Below, piece by piece: positions 17,047-26,959 of a DNA stretch of 64,000 nt. The notes below the pieces were generated by a model. The model searched no databases. It was given only the letters and a program-made list of their open reading frames with translations, and was not told the origin of the DNA. This stretch comes from Microbacterium sp. 10M-3C3 (GTDB taxonomy: Bacteria > Actinomycetota > Actinomycetes > Actinomycetales > Microbacteriaceae), in contig NZ_CP034245.1 of the NCBI RefSeq assembly GCF_003931875.1, positions 620,001 through 684,000 of the forward strand, given 5' to 3'. Each line of letters begins with the position of its first letter. Positions within the stretch are counted from its first letter, which is position 1. The translations under genes were made by a program, and so were the position numbers.

Positions 17047-19257
17047 GTGCAGACTTGGCCAGGATCCAGCTATCCCCTCGGGGCCACCTTCGACGGAAAC
17101 GGCACCAACTTCGCCCTCTTCAGCGAGGGCGCCGAGCGCGTCGAGCTGTGCCTGTTCGGTGAGCGCGGTCGCGAGACGCGTGTCGAGATGCGCGACGTCG
17201 ACGCCTACGTGTGGCACGCGTACCTCCCGAACATCCAGCCGGGGCAGCGCTACGGCTACCGGGTGCACGGGCCCTACGACCCCGCCAACGGGCAGCGCTT
17301 CAACCCGAACAAGCTCCTCCTCGACCCGTACGCGAAGGCGGTCGAGGGCCAGGTGAAGTGGGGCCAGTCGGTGTTCTCGTACACCTTCGGCGACCCGGAC
17401 TCCCGCAACGACGACGACTCCGCCGCCGCCATGATGAAGGGCGTCGTCGTGAACCCCTTCTTCGACTGGACCGGCGACCGCCAGCCCAAGATCCCGTACT
17501 CGGAGACCTTCATCTACGAGGCGCACGTGAAGGGCCTCACGCAGCTGAACCCCCACGTGCCCGAGGAGCTGCGCGGCACGTACGCGGGCATCGCGCACCC
17601 CGCCGTCATCGACCACCTGCAGCGCCTGGGCGTCACCGCGATCGAGCTCATGCCCGTGCACCAGTTCGTGAACGACTCGACGCTCCAGGAGAAGGGGCTG
17701 TCGAACTACTGGGGCTACAACACGATCGCGTTCCTCGCGCCGCAGAACACCTACTCCTCGACCGGCCAGCACGGCCAGCAGGTGCAGGAGTTCAAGGCGA
17801 TGGTCAAGGCGCTGCACGCCGCCGGCATCGAGGTCATCCTCGACGTCGTCTACAACCACACCGCCGAGGGCAACCACATGGGCCCGACGCTGTCGATGCG
17901 CGGCATCGACAACGAGGCGTACTACCGCCTCGAAGACGAGGACAAGCGGTACTACACCGACTACACCGGCACCGGCAACAGCCTGAACGTCGGCAACCCG
18001 CACGCGCTGCAGCTCATCATGGACTCGCTGCGGTACTGGGTGAACGACATGCACGTCGACGGCTTCCGCTTCGACCTCGCGTCGACCCTCGCGCGGGAGT
18101 TCTACGACGTCGACCGCCTCGCCACCTTCTTCGAGCTCGTGCAGCAGGACCCGGTGGTCTCGCAGGTCAAGCTCATCGCCGAGCCGTGGGACGTCGGGCC
18201 CGGCGGCTACCAGGTGGGCAACTTCCCGCCGCAGTGGACCGAATGGAACGGGAAGTACCGCGACACCGTGCGGGACTTCTGGCGGGGCGAGCCGCAGGCC
18301 CTCGGCGAGTTCGCGTCGCGCCTGACCGGATCGGCCGACCTGTACGAGCACTCGGGCCGTCGCCCCGTGGCCTCGATCAACTTCGTGACGGCGCACGACG
18401 GATTCACGCTTCGCGACCTCGTGTCGTACAACGAGAAGCACAATGACGCCAACGGCGAGGACAACAACGACGGCGAATCGCACAACCGCTCCGACAACAT
18501 GGGCGTCGAGGGTCCGACCGATGACGCGGCGGTGCTCGCGGCGCGGGCGCGCCAGCAGCGGAACTTCATCGCGACGCTGCTGCTGAGCCAGGGCGTCCCG
18601 ATGCTGCTGCACGGCGACGAGCTCGGTCGCACGCAGGGCGGCAACAACAACGGCTACGCGCAGGACAACGAGATCACGTGGGTCGACTGGGAGCACGCCG
18701 ACCAGCCCCTCATCGAATTCACCGCGGCGCTGTCGCGCCTGCGCAAGGAGCACCCGAGCTTCCGTCGCAGCCGCTTCTTCAACGGCCGTCCTGTGAAGAT
18801 GGAGGAGGGCGCGCCGGTCCCGGACGTGGTGTGGCTGCGACCCGACGGCTCGCTCATGCAGCCGGAGGACTGGGACTCGGGCTTCGGTCGCGCAATCGGG
18901 GTCTTCCTCAACGGCCAGGGCATCCGCGAGCGCGACCGCCGCGGCGAGCCGATCACCGACAAGCACTTCATCGTGCTCTTCAACGCCGGTGACGACGCGG
19001 TCGACTTCGTCATCCCCGACGTGAAGTACAGCCCCGAGTGGGACGTGCTCGTCGACACCGCCGGCGTGCTCGCCAACAGCGACCCCGTGCAGCCGGGCGC
19101 GACGCTGTCGCTCGAGGGCAAGTCGCTCGTCGTGCTGTGCGAGCATGCACTGCCCGAGCCGGAGATCGACCACTCGGTCGCGGCGTCGCTGACCTTCCAG
19201 GCCGGCACGATCTCGCCCGACGACGTCCCCGCGCCCGCCCCCAAGCCGGAGCTGTGA
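17047..19257 (+). CDS. glgX: Glycogen debranching enzyme
   Basis: A 736-residue GH13 isoamylase-type enzyme that removes alpha-1,6 branches from glycogen. GTG start at 17047 (MQTWPGSSYPLGATFDGNGT). An N-terminal CBM48 domain is followed by the GH13 barrel: EVILDVVYNHTAEGNH, nucleophile loop VDGFRFDLASTLAR, acid/base IAEPWDVGPGGYQVGNFPPQ and FVTAHDGFTLRDLVSYN. First gene of glgX-treY-treZ, all on the plus strand; debranching gives linear chains for TreY. Confidence 0.95.
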   Translation: MQTWPGSSYPLGATFDGNGTNFALFSEGAERVELCLFGERGRETRVEMRDVDAYVWHAYLPNIQPGQRYGYRVHGPYDPANGQRFNPNKLLLDPYAKAVEGQVKWGQSVFSYTFGDPDSRNDDDSAAAMMKGVVVNPFFDWTGDRQPKIPYSETFIYEAHVKGLTQLNPHVPEELRGTYAGIAHPAVIDHLQRLGVTAIELMPVHQFVNDSTLQEKGLSNYWGYNTIAFLAPQNTYSSTGQHGQQVQEFKAMVKALHAAGIEVILDVVYNHTAEGNHMGPTLSMRGIDNEAYYRLEDEDKRYYTDYTGTGNSLNVGNPHALQLIMDSLRYWVNDMHVDGFRFDLASTLAREFYDVDRLATFFELVQQDPVVSQVKLIAEPWDVGPGGYQVGNFPPQWTEWNGKYRDTVRDFWRGEPQALGEFASRLTGSADLYEHSGRRPVASINFVTAHDGFTLRDLVSYNEKHNDANGEDNNDGESHNRSDNMGVEGPTDDAAVLAARARQQRNFIATLLLSQGVPMLLHGDELGRTQGGNNNGYAQDNEITWVDWEHADQPLIEFTAALSRLRKEHPSFRRSRFFNGRPVKMEEGAPVPDVVWLRPDGSLMQPEDWDSGFGRAIGVFLNGQGIRERDRRGEPITDKHFIVLFNAGDDAVDFVIPDVKYSPEWDVLVDTAGVLANSDPVQPGATLSLEGKSLVVLCEHALPEPEIDHSVAASLTFQAGTISPDDVPAPAPKPEL

Positions 19258-19258
19258 C

Positions 19259-21724
19259 GTGACCGGTCGCCCCCTCTCGACCTACCGGCTGCAGATCCGG
19301 GAGTCGTTCGACCTCGGCGCCGCGGCATCCGTCGCCGACTACCTGCGCGACCTGGGCGTGTCATGGGCGTACCTCTCGCCGCTGCTGAAGGCGACGCCCG
19401 GCTCCGACCACGGCTACGACGTGGTCGATTCGTCGCTCGTCGACCCCGCGCGCGGCGGCGCCGCAGGGCTCGACCGCTTCGTCGCGGCGGTTCGCGCCGC
19501 CGGCCTCGGCGTGCTCGTGGACATCGTCCCCAACCACATGGGCGTGTCGATCCCGCGGGAGAACCCGTGGTGGTGGGACGTGCTGCGCCTCGGACGGGAG
19601 TCGGTGTACGCGGACGCGTTCGACATCGACTGGGAGGTCGGCGGCGGCCGCGTGCTCGTGCCGGTGCTCGGCGCCTCGCTCGAGGAGATCATCGCGGCCG
19701 GCGACATCGTCATCGACCCCGAGCCGGCGGATGACGCGCCCTCGGGGGTGCTGCGCTACTTCGACCACGCGCTGCCCCTCGCGCCCGGGTCGCTCGACGA
19801 CGCCGGCCCGTCGGCGGGCGCCGCGACGTGGGCCGAGCCCGACACCGTGCGGGCGATCCTGGAACGGCAGCACTACGAGCTGCGATTCTGGCGCGACGAA
19901 GCGGCCCACCTGAACTACCGCCGCTTCTTCGCCGTGACCACCCTCGCGGGCCTCCGCGTCGAGCGGCCGGACGTGTTCGCCGCCTCTCACGCCGAGATCT
20001 TGCGGTGGGTGCGGGAGGGGCTCGCGGACGGGCTGCGCATCGACCACCCCGACGGACTCCTCGACCCCGGCGGCTACCTCGAGCAGCTCGCGGCGGCGAT
20101 GCGCGAGGCCGGCGACGCCGAGCCGTACGTGCTCGTGGAGAAGATCCTCGAGCACGGCGAGGCGCTGCCGTCGTGGTGGGAGACCGCCGGCACGACCGGG
20201 TACGACGCGATGGCCGAGGTCGCGCGCGTGCTCGTCGACCCGGCGGGCGAGGCTCCGCTCGACGCCCTCGACGCGCGCCTGCGGACCGAGACGGGCCTGG
20301 ATCCCTCGACGGGCTGGCACGACCTCATCCACGACACCAAGCGCATGATCGCCGACACGATCCAGGTCGCCGAGATCCGCCGGCTCGTGCGCGCCCTTCG
20401 ACGAGCTCAGGGACCGGGTGCCGGGGCGGCTTCCGGAACGGGCGCGGGAGCGGCGGATGCGGCCACCCTGCAGGACGCGCTGGCCGAGTTGCTGACGTGC
20501 TTCCCGGTGTACCGCTCGTACCTGCCGGCCGGCGCCGAGCACCTCGTTGCCGCGGCGGCCGAGGCATCCGCGCGTCGTCCCGACCTCGCCGACACGATCG
20601 CCGCGCTCGTCCCGGTGCTCTCGGACCCCTCGCTCGAGGTCGCGCGCCGGTTCCAGCAGACGACGGGGCCGGTCATGGCCAAGGGCGTCGAAGACACCGC
20701 CTTCTATCGCTACTCGCGGCTCGGCCCGCTCACCGAGGTCGGCGGCGACCCGTCGGAGTTCGCGCTTCCCGTCGCGGGCTTCCACGCCGCGCAGATCGCG
20801 CGGCACGCCGCGTGGCCCCACGCGATGACGGCGCTCTCGACACACGACACCAAGCGCGGCGAAGACGTCCGCGCGCGACTGACCGTGCTCGCGGAGATCC
20901 CCGCCCGCTGGGCGGAGGTGCTCGAGCGCTTCCGCGCCGTCGCATCCACCGGCCACGGGCCGTTCGACAGCCTGCTGTGGCAGGCGATCGTGGGCGCGTG
21001 GCCGGGGCTCGATGAGGCGCGCGGCGAGGTGTTCCGCGATCGCCTGCACGCGTACGCCGAGAAGGCGGCACGCGAGGCGGCCGAGGCGACGGGGTGGTGG
21101 GACCCCGTCGAGGCGTTCGAAGCCCGGATGCACGCCGTCGTGGATGCGGCGACCGGCGCGGCAGCGGCCGACATCGACGCGTTCGTGTCCGAGATCGCCG
21201 CCGCGGGGTGGAGCAACGGGCTCGCGCAGAAGCTGCTGCAGCTGGCCGGACCGGGCGTGCCCGACGTGTACCAGGGCTCGGAGCTGTGGGAGATGTCGCT
21301 CGTCGACCCCGACAACCGCCGCGCCGTCGACTTCGACGCGCGGGCGCGGATGCTCGCCGAGCTCGACGCCGACGGCGACCTCCCCGCGGTCGACGCGGGC
21401 GGTGCTGCCAAGCTGCTCGTCACCTCCCGCACGCTGCGGCTCCGGCGCGAGCGGCCCGACCTGTTCACGCGGTACACGCCGCTCACGGTCGTCGGCTCGG
21501 CGGCCGATCACGCCGTGGCCTTCGACCGCGGCGGCGCGCTCGCCGTCGCCACCCGCCTGCCCGTCGGCCTCGCGCGCCGCGGCGGCTGGGGGGACACGCT
21601 GCTGCTGCGGACCCCGGCGCCGGTCGTCGACGCGTTCACGGGCCGCCGCTTCGCCGGCTCCGAGCTGCGACTGGCCGACGTGCTGTCTGTCTACCCCGTC
21701 GCGCTGCTCGTCCCCGAGGCGTGA
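19259..21724 (+). CDS. treY: Maltooligosyl trehalose synthase
   Basis: An 821-residue GH13 enzyme that turns the reducing-end maltose of a maltodextrin into trehalose, leaving maltooligosyltrehalose. GTG start one base after the glgX stop (coupled). Motifs: [80 protein letters not shown] and [20 protein letters not shown]. Around residue 379 a type C repeat (20394-20417) adds a short low-complexity insertion rich in Gly/Ala ([17 protein letters not shown]) between helices. Confidence 0.95.
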   Translation: MTGRPLSTYRLQIRESFDLGAAASVADYLRDLGVSWAYLSPLLKATPGSDHGYDVVDSSLVDPARGGAAGLDRFVAAVRAAGLGVLVDIVPNHMGVSIPRENPWWWDVLRLGRESVYADAFDIDWEVGGGRVLVPVLGASLEEIIAAGDIVIDPEPADDAPSGVLRYFDHALPLAPGSLDDAGPSAGAATWAEPDTVRAILERQHYELRFWRDEAAHLNYRRFFAVTTLAGLRVERPDVFAASHAEILRWVREGLADGLRIDHPDGLLDPGGYLEQLAAAMREAGDAEPYVLVEKILEHGEALPSWWETAGTTGYDAMAEVARVLVDPAGEAPLDALDARLRTETGLDPSTGWHDLIHDTKRMIADTIQVAEIRRLVRALRRAQGPGAGAASGTGAGAADAATLQDALAELLTCFPVYRSYLPAGAEHLVAAAAEASARRPDLADTIAALVPVLSDPSLEVARRFQQTTGPVMAKGVEDTAFYRYSRLGPLTEVGGDPSEFALPVAGFHAAQIARHAAWPHAMTALSTHDTKRGEDVRARLTVLAEIPARWAEVLERFRAVASTGHGPFDSLLWQAIVGAWPGLDEARGEVFRDRLHAYAEKAAREAAEATGWWDPVEAFEARMHAVVDAATGAAAADIDAFVSEIAAAGWSNGLAQKLLQLAGPGVPDVYQGSELWEMSLVDPDNRRAVDFDARARMLAELDADGDLPAVDAGGAAKLLVTSRTLRLRRERPDLFTRYTPLTVVGSAADHAVAFDRGGALAVATRLPVGLARRGGWGDTLLLRTPAPVVDAFTGRRFAGSELRLADVLSVYPVALLVPEA
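20394..20417. repeat. Type C repeat inside treY
   Basis: CCCTTCGACGAGCTCAGG followed by GACCGG matches the complement of the CCTGAGCTCGTCGAAGGG units at 31645-31723. It lies in frame in treY and coincides with a low-complexity Gly/Ala segment. Confidence 0.8.
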
Positions 21725-21845
21725 CGATCGTGACGCCTGTCGCGAGCGCGCACGATTCTCGCGATCGAGCATGGGATGCGCCGCATCTCGTGCGCGGTCG
21801 CGGCGAAGGTGCGGGCTCGCGGACCGAACGAGGAGAGGACCCCCG

Positions 21846-23615
21846 ATGATCGAGGTGTGGGCGCCGAAGGCGCAGCGCGTGCGGATGCGACGGCTCGCGG
21901 ACGACGGCGCGACGACGGTCGAGGACGTCGAGCTGCACGCCGCGGACGGCGGGTGGTGGCGCGCCGATGTCGCCCTGTCGGACGGGGAGCGCTACGGCTT
22001 CGTGCTGGGCGGCGACGACGGTGGGGGCGACCTCCGCCCCGACCCGCGCTCCCGGCGGCAGCCCGACGGCGTGCACGGTGCATCCGCGTGGTTCGACCCC
22101 TCGACGCACGAGTGGACGGATGTGGCGTGGACCGGCCGCCCGCTCGCCGGCGGCCTCATCTACGAGCTGCACATCGGCACGTTCACGCCCGAGGGGACCC
22201 TCGACGCCGCGATCGAGCGCCTCCCGCACCTCGTCGAGCTCGGTGTGACGCACGTCGAGCTGCTGCCGGTGAACGGCTTCAACGGCGTGTGGAACTGGGG
22301 GTACGACGGCGTGCTGTGGTACACCGTGCACGAGGCGTACGGTGGCCCGGCCGCGTATCAGCGCTTCGTGGATGCGGCGCACCGGGCGGGCCTCGCCGTC
22401 ATCCAGGACGTCGTCTACAACCACCTCGGTCCGAGCGGCAACTACCTCCCGGAGTTCGGCGAGTACCTCCGCACCGGCAGCCGCAACACGTGGGGCGACT
22501 CGGTCAACCTCGACGAGGACGCCGTGCGCGCGTACATCGTCGAGAACGCGCTGATGTGGATGCGCGACTACCGCGTCGACGGGCTGCGCCTCGACGCCGT
22601 GCACGCGCTCCTCGACCACCGTGAGCCGCATCTCCTCCAGGAGCTCGCCGCGGCGACCGACGCGCTCGCCGCCCACCAGCAGCGGCCGCTCACCACGATC
22701 GCCGAGTCGGACATGAACGACCCGAAGCTCATCCTGCCGCGCGAGGCCGGCGGGTACGGGCTGACCGCGCAGTGGTCGGACGACTGGCATCACACCGCCC
22801 ACGTCGCCGTCACCGGCGAGACGATCGGGTACTACGCCGACTTCGAGGCGCTCGAGGCGTACACGAAGGTGACCGAGGGCGGGTTCTTCCACGACGGCAC
22901 GTACTCGTCGTTCCGAGGGCGCGACCACGGGCACCCCATCCCGGCCGACGTGCCGGCGTGGCGCCTCGTGACGTTTGCGCAGGACCACGACCAGATCGGC
23001 AACCGTGCGGCGGGCGACCGGCTGTCGCAGACGCTGTCGTTCGAGCGCCTGGCCGTGACGGCCGTGCTCACCCTCACCACCCCGGGCACGCCGATGCTCT
23101 TCATGGGCGAGGAGTGGGGCGCCTCGACGCCGTGGCAGTTCTTCACGTCGCATCCGGAGCCCGAGCTCGGCGAGGCGACCGCGAAGGGGCGCATCGCGGA
23201 GTTCGAGCAGATGGGGTGGGACGAGTCCGTCGTCCCCGACCCGCAGGACCCCGAGACCTTCCGCCGCTCGAAGCTCGACTGGGACGAGGTCGATCGCGAC
23301 GACCACGCGCGGCTGCTGCAGCTGTACCGCGACCTCGCCCGGGTGCGCCGCGAGCGTCCGGAGCTCACCGACCCGGCCTTCTCCGTGCGCACGGCGTTCA
23401 CGGAGGAGCTCGCGGGGGGCCGCGCGTACGGCTTCCGCTCGGGCGACCTGTCGGTGCTCGCGAACCTCTCCGACGAGCCGTTCCACGCGGAGGTCGCCGG
23501 CGACGCGGTCGTCCTGCTGGCGACGGATGCGGCGGTGTCGCTGGAGCCCGGGCGCGTCACCCTGCCGCCCGAGTCGGCCGTGATCGTCGCGCCCGCCGCC
23601 GCTTCCGCCCTCTGA
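21846..23615 (+). CDS. treZ: Malto-oligosyltrehalose trehalohydrolase
   Basis: A 589-residue GH13 enzyme that releases free trehalose from the TreY product. Start [20 protein letters not shown] after a strong GAGGAGAGGA ribosome binding site. N-terminal beta-sandwich, then the barrel: [40 protein letters not shown], nucleophile [20 protein letters not shown], acid/base [14 protein letters not shown], and [20 protein letters not shown]. Third gene of the cluster, 121 bp after treY; the gap holds no clear gene. Confidence 0.95.
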   Translation: MIEVWAPKAQRVRMRRLADDGATTVEDVELHAADGGWWRADVALSDGERYGFVLGGDDGGGDLRPDPRSRRQPDGVHGASAWFDPSTHEWTDVAWTGRPLAGGLIYELHIGTFTPEGTLDAAIERLPHLVELGVTHVELLPVNGFNGVWNWGYDGVLWYTVHEAYGGPAAYQRFVDAAHRAGLAVIQDVVYNHLGPSGNYLPEFGEYLRTGSRNTWGDSVNLDEDAVRAYIVENALMWMRDYRVDGLRLDAVHALLDHREPHLLQELAAATDALAAHQQRPLTTIAESDMNDPKLILPREAGGYGLTAQWSDDWHHTAHVAVTGETIGYYADFEALEAYTKVTEGGFFHDGTYSSFRGRDHGHPIPADVPAWRLVTFAQDHDQIGNRAAGDRLSQTLSFERLAVTAVLTLTTPGTPMLFMGEEWGASTPWQFFTSHPEPELGEATAKGRIAEFEQMGWDESVVPDPQDPETFRRSKLDWDEVDRDDHARLLQLYRDLARVRRERPELTDPAFSVRTAFTEELAGGRAYGFRSGDLSVLANLSDEPFHAEVAGDAVVLLATDAAVSLEPGRVTLPPESAVIVAPAAASAL

Positions 23616-23618
23616 GCC

Positions 23619-23693
23619 GCGCAGAATTCAGGCTGAGCGGTCGTTCACGGCCGATCACGGCCTGCCATCGCCCGTCGAGCCTGAATTCTGCGC
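23619..23693. repeat. Palindromic element, type A (copy 2)
   Basis: Arms GCGCAGAATTCAGGCT (23619-23634) and AGCCTGAATTCTGCGC (23678-23693) are a perfect 16-bp inverted repeat with a 43-nt interior holding a second small palindrome (GGCCGATCACGGCC, 23649-23662). It starts three bases after the treZ stop and lies between convergent genes, so it may serve as terminator. Confidence 0.9.
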
Positions 23694-23717
23694 AGCCGGC
23701 CGGCGAAGCGCGTGCGG

Positions 23718-23912
23718 TCAGTCCTCGTCATCGTCGAGGCGCACGGGGCGGTCGTCGTCGAGCGGCGGCGCGGGCGCCGCATCCGCCGGGTCGAGCGGCC
23801 GTTCGTCGTCGGGCAGCGCCGTCGAGACGTCCTCGTCCGGGTCGGCCGGGCGGTCCTCGTCGGTCGGCTCGTGCTCGAGAGGCAGATCGGATGGGGAGAA
23901 CTCGGTGGACAT
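23718..23912 (-). CDS. Small acidic protein
   Basis: A 64-residue protein (start MSTEFSPSDLPLEHEPTDED) with about 40% Asp/Glu plus many Pro, so almost certainly disordered. A strong ribosome binding site (GGAAGGAG) precedes the ATG at 23912. No family recognised. It could be an intrinsically disordered partner or chaperone-like protein; nothing in the context narrows this. Confidence 0.6.
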   Translation of the reverse strand: MSTEFSPSDLPLEHEPTDEDRPADPDEDVSTALPDDERPLDPADAAPAPPLDDDRPVRLDDDED

Positions 23913-24029
23913 GCGTGCTCCTTCCTCGCTGCGGACGACGCCAGCCTAGGCACGCCCAGCAACCGTCGCACGGGGTTGCGCGGCCGGCGCCGAGGTCGTA
24001 ACCCGCACGAAACGCGCGCGGGCGTACCG

Positions 24030-24139
24030 TGGTGCCGACGCTCATGAAAGCGAGTCCCCCGCACCGCCGGGCGATGGGAAAGCGTGAAGCGGCTGCCTGC
24101 ACGAGCCGCCGTCGGCGGCCTCCGAACAGAGGAGTTGCC
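24030..24139 (+). other. Possible structured 5' leader of the oxygenase gene
   Basis: The leader contains a strong hairpin GCCGCC-GTC-GGCGGC (24108-24122) followed at once by CCTC-N6-GAGG (24119-24132) whose 3' arm is the Shine-Dalgarno sequence. Pairing of the first arm with the second would compete, giving two exclusive states. I could not match it to a known riboswitch class. Confidence 0.3.
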
Positions 24140-25345
24140 ATGACCTTCCACGTCCCCACCGTCGACATCGCCGCGTACGTCGACGACGGCGCCCCCGAGG
24201 CGCGCGCCCGAGTCGCTCAGCAGATCGACGACGCGTGCCGCACGGTCGGGTTCATCCAGATCACCGGGCACGGCATCCCGAACGCCGTCATCCGCGGGCT
24301 CACCGAGGCGATGGACGCGTTCTTCGCGCTCGACTTCGAGCGCAAGAAGACCTGGCGCACGCCGCCGGAGATCAACCGCGGGTACACACCGCCGAAGTCG
24401 GAGTCGCTGAGCCTGTCGCTCGGCGTGGAGTCGGCCAACCGGATGAACGACTTCTTCGAGGCCTTCAACATCGGCGCGGGGCAGTCCGCCTACCCGGATG
24501 CGCCGGGGCTTCCGCAGCCCGACTACGCCGAGAACGTGTGGCCCGACGTGGCCGGGTTCGAAGCCGGCGTGAGCGCGTACTTCGCCGAGGCGGCCCGCGT
24601 GGCCCGTACGATGACGCGCATCTTCGCCGACGCGCTCGGACTTGCGCCGGGCTTCTTCGCCGAGCGCACCGGGCACTCCCTCGACGTCATGCGCATGAAC
24701 AACTACGCGCTGCCGCCCGGCACCGACGTCACGCTCGACGGCGACCTCATCGGCATGGGGGAGCACACCGACTACGGCATCGTGACGATCCTGTGGGCCG
24801 ACCAGGTCGCAGGGCTCCAGGTGCTCGGCGCGGACGGGTCGTGGAACGACGTGCAGCCGGCCGACGGGGCGCTCCTCATCAATCTCGGCGACGTCACCGC
24901 CCGCTGGACCAACGAGCGCTGGTTGTCGACGCTGCACCGCGTCAAGCCGCCCGTGATCGACGGCACGATCCAGCGGCGCCGGTCGGCCGCGTTCTTCCAC
25001 GACGGCGACGTGGATGCGGTCATCCGCACGCTGCCGTCGTGCGTCGACGCGCAGCATCCGGACCTCTACGAGCCTGTGACGATCGGCGAGCACATCCGCG
25101 CGAAGCTCGCCGGCTCGCGCCTGGCGTGCGCAACGCCGCCGCGGAGCGCGAGGGCGCGCGCGTGCTCGCGAGCCGCCGCTGAGCGCGCGGATACTCGCGA
25201 GCCGCCGCTGAGCGCGCGGAATTCAGGCTCGAGCGCCGCTCGCCGCCCGCTGCGGGCGACCAAGAGACGGTTCGGCCTGCATTTTGCGCGGGTGCGGGCG
25301 AGCGCGTCTCGGCGGGATGTCAAGAGGGGCAGGGTGGATCGCTAG
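24140..25345 (+). CDS. 2-oxoglutarate/Fe(II)-dependent oxygenase, isopenicillin N synthase family (3' frameshift likely)
   Basis: Open frame of 401 residues starting MTFHVPTVDIAAYVDDGAPE after GAGGAG. DIOX_N-type N-terminus (IQITGHGIPNAVIRGLTEAM), then the jelly-roll 2OG-Fe(II) core with the iron motif HxD (GEHTDYGIVTILWADQVAGL) and distal His-X-Arg region (LSTLHRVKPPV, RRRSAAFFH). The frame after AKLAGSR (25120) is unlike the family. One base added between 25120 and 25121 would restore ...GVRNAAAEREGARVLASRR and a stop at 25180-25182. The extra ~55 codons run through a 29-bp tandem duplication and a type A palindrome. Substrate unknown. Confidence 0.85.
   Translation: MTFHVPTVDIAAYVDDGAPEARARVAQQIDDACRTVGFIQITGHGIPNAVIRGLTEAMDAFFALDFERKKTWRTPPEINRGYTPPKSESLSLSLGVESANRMNDFFEAFNIGAGQSAYPDAPGLPQPDYAENVWPDVAGFEAGVSAYFAEAARVARTMTRIFADALGLAPGFFAERTGHSLDVMRMNNYALPPGTDVTLDGDLIGMGEHTDYGIVTILWADQVAGLQVLGADGSWNDVQPADGALLINLGDVTARWTNERWLSTLHRVKPPVIDGTIQRRRSAAFFHDGDVDAVIRTLPSCVDAQHPDLYEPVTIGEHIRAKLAGSRLACATPPRSARARACSRAAAERADTREPPLSARNSGSSAARRPLRATKRRFGLHFARVRASASRRDVKRGRVDR
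25165..25222. repeat. 29-bp tandem duplication
   Basis: CTCGCGAGCCGCCGCTGAGC plus GCGCGGATA (25165-25193) is repeated at 25194-25222 with only the last two bases changed. Each copy contains the TGA that would end the oxygenase in its inferred original frame. The second copy runs into the type A palindrome at 25214. Confidence 0.9.
25214..25289. repeat. Palindromic element, type A (copy 3, degenerate)
   Basis: Arms GCGCGGAATTCAGGC (25214-25228) and GCCTGCATTTTGCGC (25275-25289) correspond to the type A pattern but match imperfectly, with two or three mismatches in the right arm. It forms part of the extended reading frame of the oxygenase. Confidence 0.65.
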
Positions 25346-25363
25346 ATAAGCTAGGTTTCTGGC

Positions 25364-26179
25364 ATGCGCGACACGTCACCCGCTCGTCCCTCGGACCTCG
25401 GCCGTCAGATCGGCGTGATCTCGGCCGTGGTGTTCATGCTCATCGCCGCGATGATCGGCACGGGCCTGTTCGGCGGCACCCCCGTGCAGGATCTGCAGAA
25501 CGGCGCCCTCGACACGGACGGCTCGTACCTCGCCCCCGCGCGCCAGGCGTTCTCGATCTGGTCGGTGATCTACGCCGGCTTGATCGCGTACACCGTGTGG
25601 CAGGCGCTTCCGGGGCAGCGGGCCAACCCCCGCCAGCGCGCGATCGGATGGCTCGTCGCGGTGACCGCCGTCCTCAACGGCCTGTGGCTCATCACGGCGC
25701 AGTTCCTCACCCTGCCGCTGACGCTCGTCGCGATCGTGCTTCTGCTCGCCGCCCTCGGTCTCACGCTCCGTCGCGCCGTCGTCTCGCGCGAACGCGGCGA
25801 CGGGATCATCGACGCGATCCTCATCGACGGCGTGACGGGCCTGCATCTCGGCTGGGTGACGATCGCGACCGCCGCCAACGCCGCGGCGCTGCTCACCCAG
25901 ACTCTTCCCTCCTCGGCGGCGCAGTTCGCCACGCCCCTGGGCATCGCGGTGCTCGTGGCCGTGGTCGCCATCGCGCTGACGACGGCGTGGGCGAGCGGCT
26001 GGCGCGTCACGCCCGCGCTGGCGACGGCGTGGGGCGTCTCGTGGCTCGCGGTGGGGCGTCTCGCCGGTGACCCGGAAAACACCGGGATCGGCGTCACCGC
26101 GCTCATCGTCGCCGCCGTCATCGCGCTCGTGCCGCTCGTCGTCGCGGGTCTGCGGCTCCTGCGCCCGTCCGTCGACTGA
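25364..26179 (+). CDS. TspO/MBR-related membrane protein
   Basis: A 271-residue integral membrane protein with about seven hydrophobic helices. The segment YLAPARQAFSIWSVIYAGLI, then YTVWQALPGQ, and VLNGLWLITAQFLTLPLTLV recalls tryptophan-rich sensory (TspO/MBR) proteins, here in a longer, more divergent form than the five-helix ~160-residue type. Family members bind porphyrins or related ligands, but the function of this branch is not established. ATG follows an AT-rich CTAGATAAGCTAGG stretch that may include its promoter. Confidence 0.7.
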   Translation: MRDTSPARPSDLGRQIGVISAVVFMLIAAMIGTGLFGGTPVQDLQNGALDTDGSYLAPARQAFSIWSVIYAGLIAYTVWQALPGQRANPRQRAIGWLVAVTAVLNGLWLITAQFLTLPLTLVAIVLLLAALGLTLRRAVVSRERGDGIIDAILIDGVTGLHLGWVTIATAANAAALLTQTLPSSAAQFATPLGIAVLVAVVAIALTTAWASGWRVTPALATAWGVSWLAVGRLAGDPENTGIGVTALIVAAVIALVPLVVAGLRLLRPSVD

Positions 26180-26193
26180 GCTGCGCGCCCCGC

Positions 26194-26925
26194 TCAGGCG
26201 GTCGCGCGTGCGGCGAACGCGCGCAGGATCGCGTGCGGGTGCCGCACGTCGGCGGCGCGCACGCGTGCGGCCAGCACGTCATACTCCTCGGGATCGAAGT
26301 ACCCGTCGTTGCGGTAGATGGCCATGCGCTCGGTGAACGCGACGGGATCGGGTTCGGGGTGGAACTGCGTCGCCCACAGCTGCGTTCCCACGCGGTAGGC
26401 CTGCACGGGGCATGCGTCGTTCTCGGCGAGCACGACCGCGCCGGGCGGGGCGGATGCGGCGCCCTCCTTGTGCGCGGTCAGCGCGGCGAACTCGGCCGGC
26501 AGCCCGCCGAACAGCGCATCCCCGGTCGCGGCAGGGGTGAGGCGGATCCGCGCCGGGCCGGTGTCCTCCGGGAACTCGCGCGACACCTCGCCCCCCAGCA
26601 TCCGCGTGACGACGCCGATGCCGTAGCACGTGAACAGCGCGGTCGTGCGGGCCTCGGCGGCGGCAGCGGCGATGCGCTCGAGGTCGGCCTCCTGCCGACG
26701 TTGCGCGTCGGACTTGTCGCACTCCGGATCGGTGAGGTTGAAGGGGCTGCCGCCCACGACGAACCCGCCGTATCGCGTGAACGCGTCGTCGGGCAGCGGC
26801 TCGCGCACGAGGTCGTGACGCGCGAGCGCGTCGCCGAGACCGGTCGCCGCGCGGAACGACGCGTACTCGCCGTCCGCCGCCTGCCGCTGCGGCCGCACGC
26901 AGACGTACAGGAGCGGCAAGGGCAT
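26194..26925 (-). CDS. Class I glutamine amidotransferase-like protein
   Basis: A 243-residue GuaA-type glutaminase domain with the nucleophile elbow LFTCYGIGVV (Cys100) and the catalytic His in WATQFHPEPDPVAF, as in stand-alone GMP-synthase-like amidotransferases. No synthase partner is encoded nearby, so it probably deaminates glutamine for an unknown acceptor or acts as a gamma-glutamyl hydrolase. Convergent with the TspO-like gene and divergent from a small hypothetical. Confidence 0.85.
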   Translation of the reverse strand: MPLPLLYVCVRPQRQAADGEYASFRAATGLGDALARHDLVREPLPDDAFTRYGGFVVGGSPFNLTDPECDKSDAQRRQEADLERIAAAAAEARTTALFTCYGIGVVTRMLGGEVSREFPEDTGPARIRLTPAATGDALFGGLPAEFAALTAHKEGAASAPPGAVVLAENDACPVQAYRVGTQLWATQFHPEPDPVAFTERMAIYRNDGYFDPEEYDVLAARVRAADVRHPHAILRAFAARATA

Positions 26926-26959
26926 GGCGCGATTCTAGGCGGAGGCCGACAATGTGGTC

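Noticed and set aside
24070..24122. Fluoride- or cobalamin-type riboswitch before the oxygenase gene
   Set aside because: GGGCGATGGGAAAGC and GGCTGCCTGC recall parts of these classes, but the remaining conserved blocks and pairings are missing.
23619..25289. CRISPR array or integron-like attC sites formed by type A elements
   Set aside because: The elements are far apart, spacing is irregular, no cas or integrase gene is present, and attC core sites are not seen.
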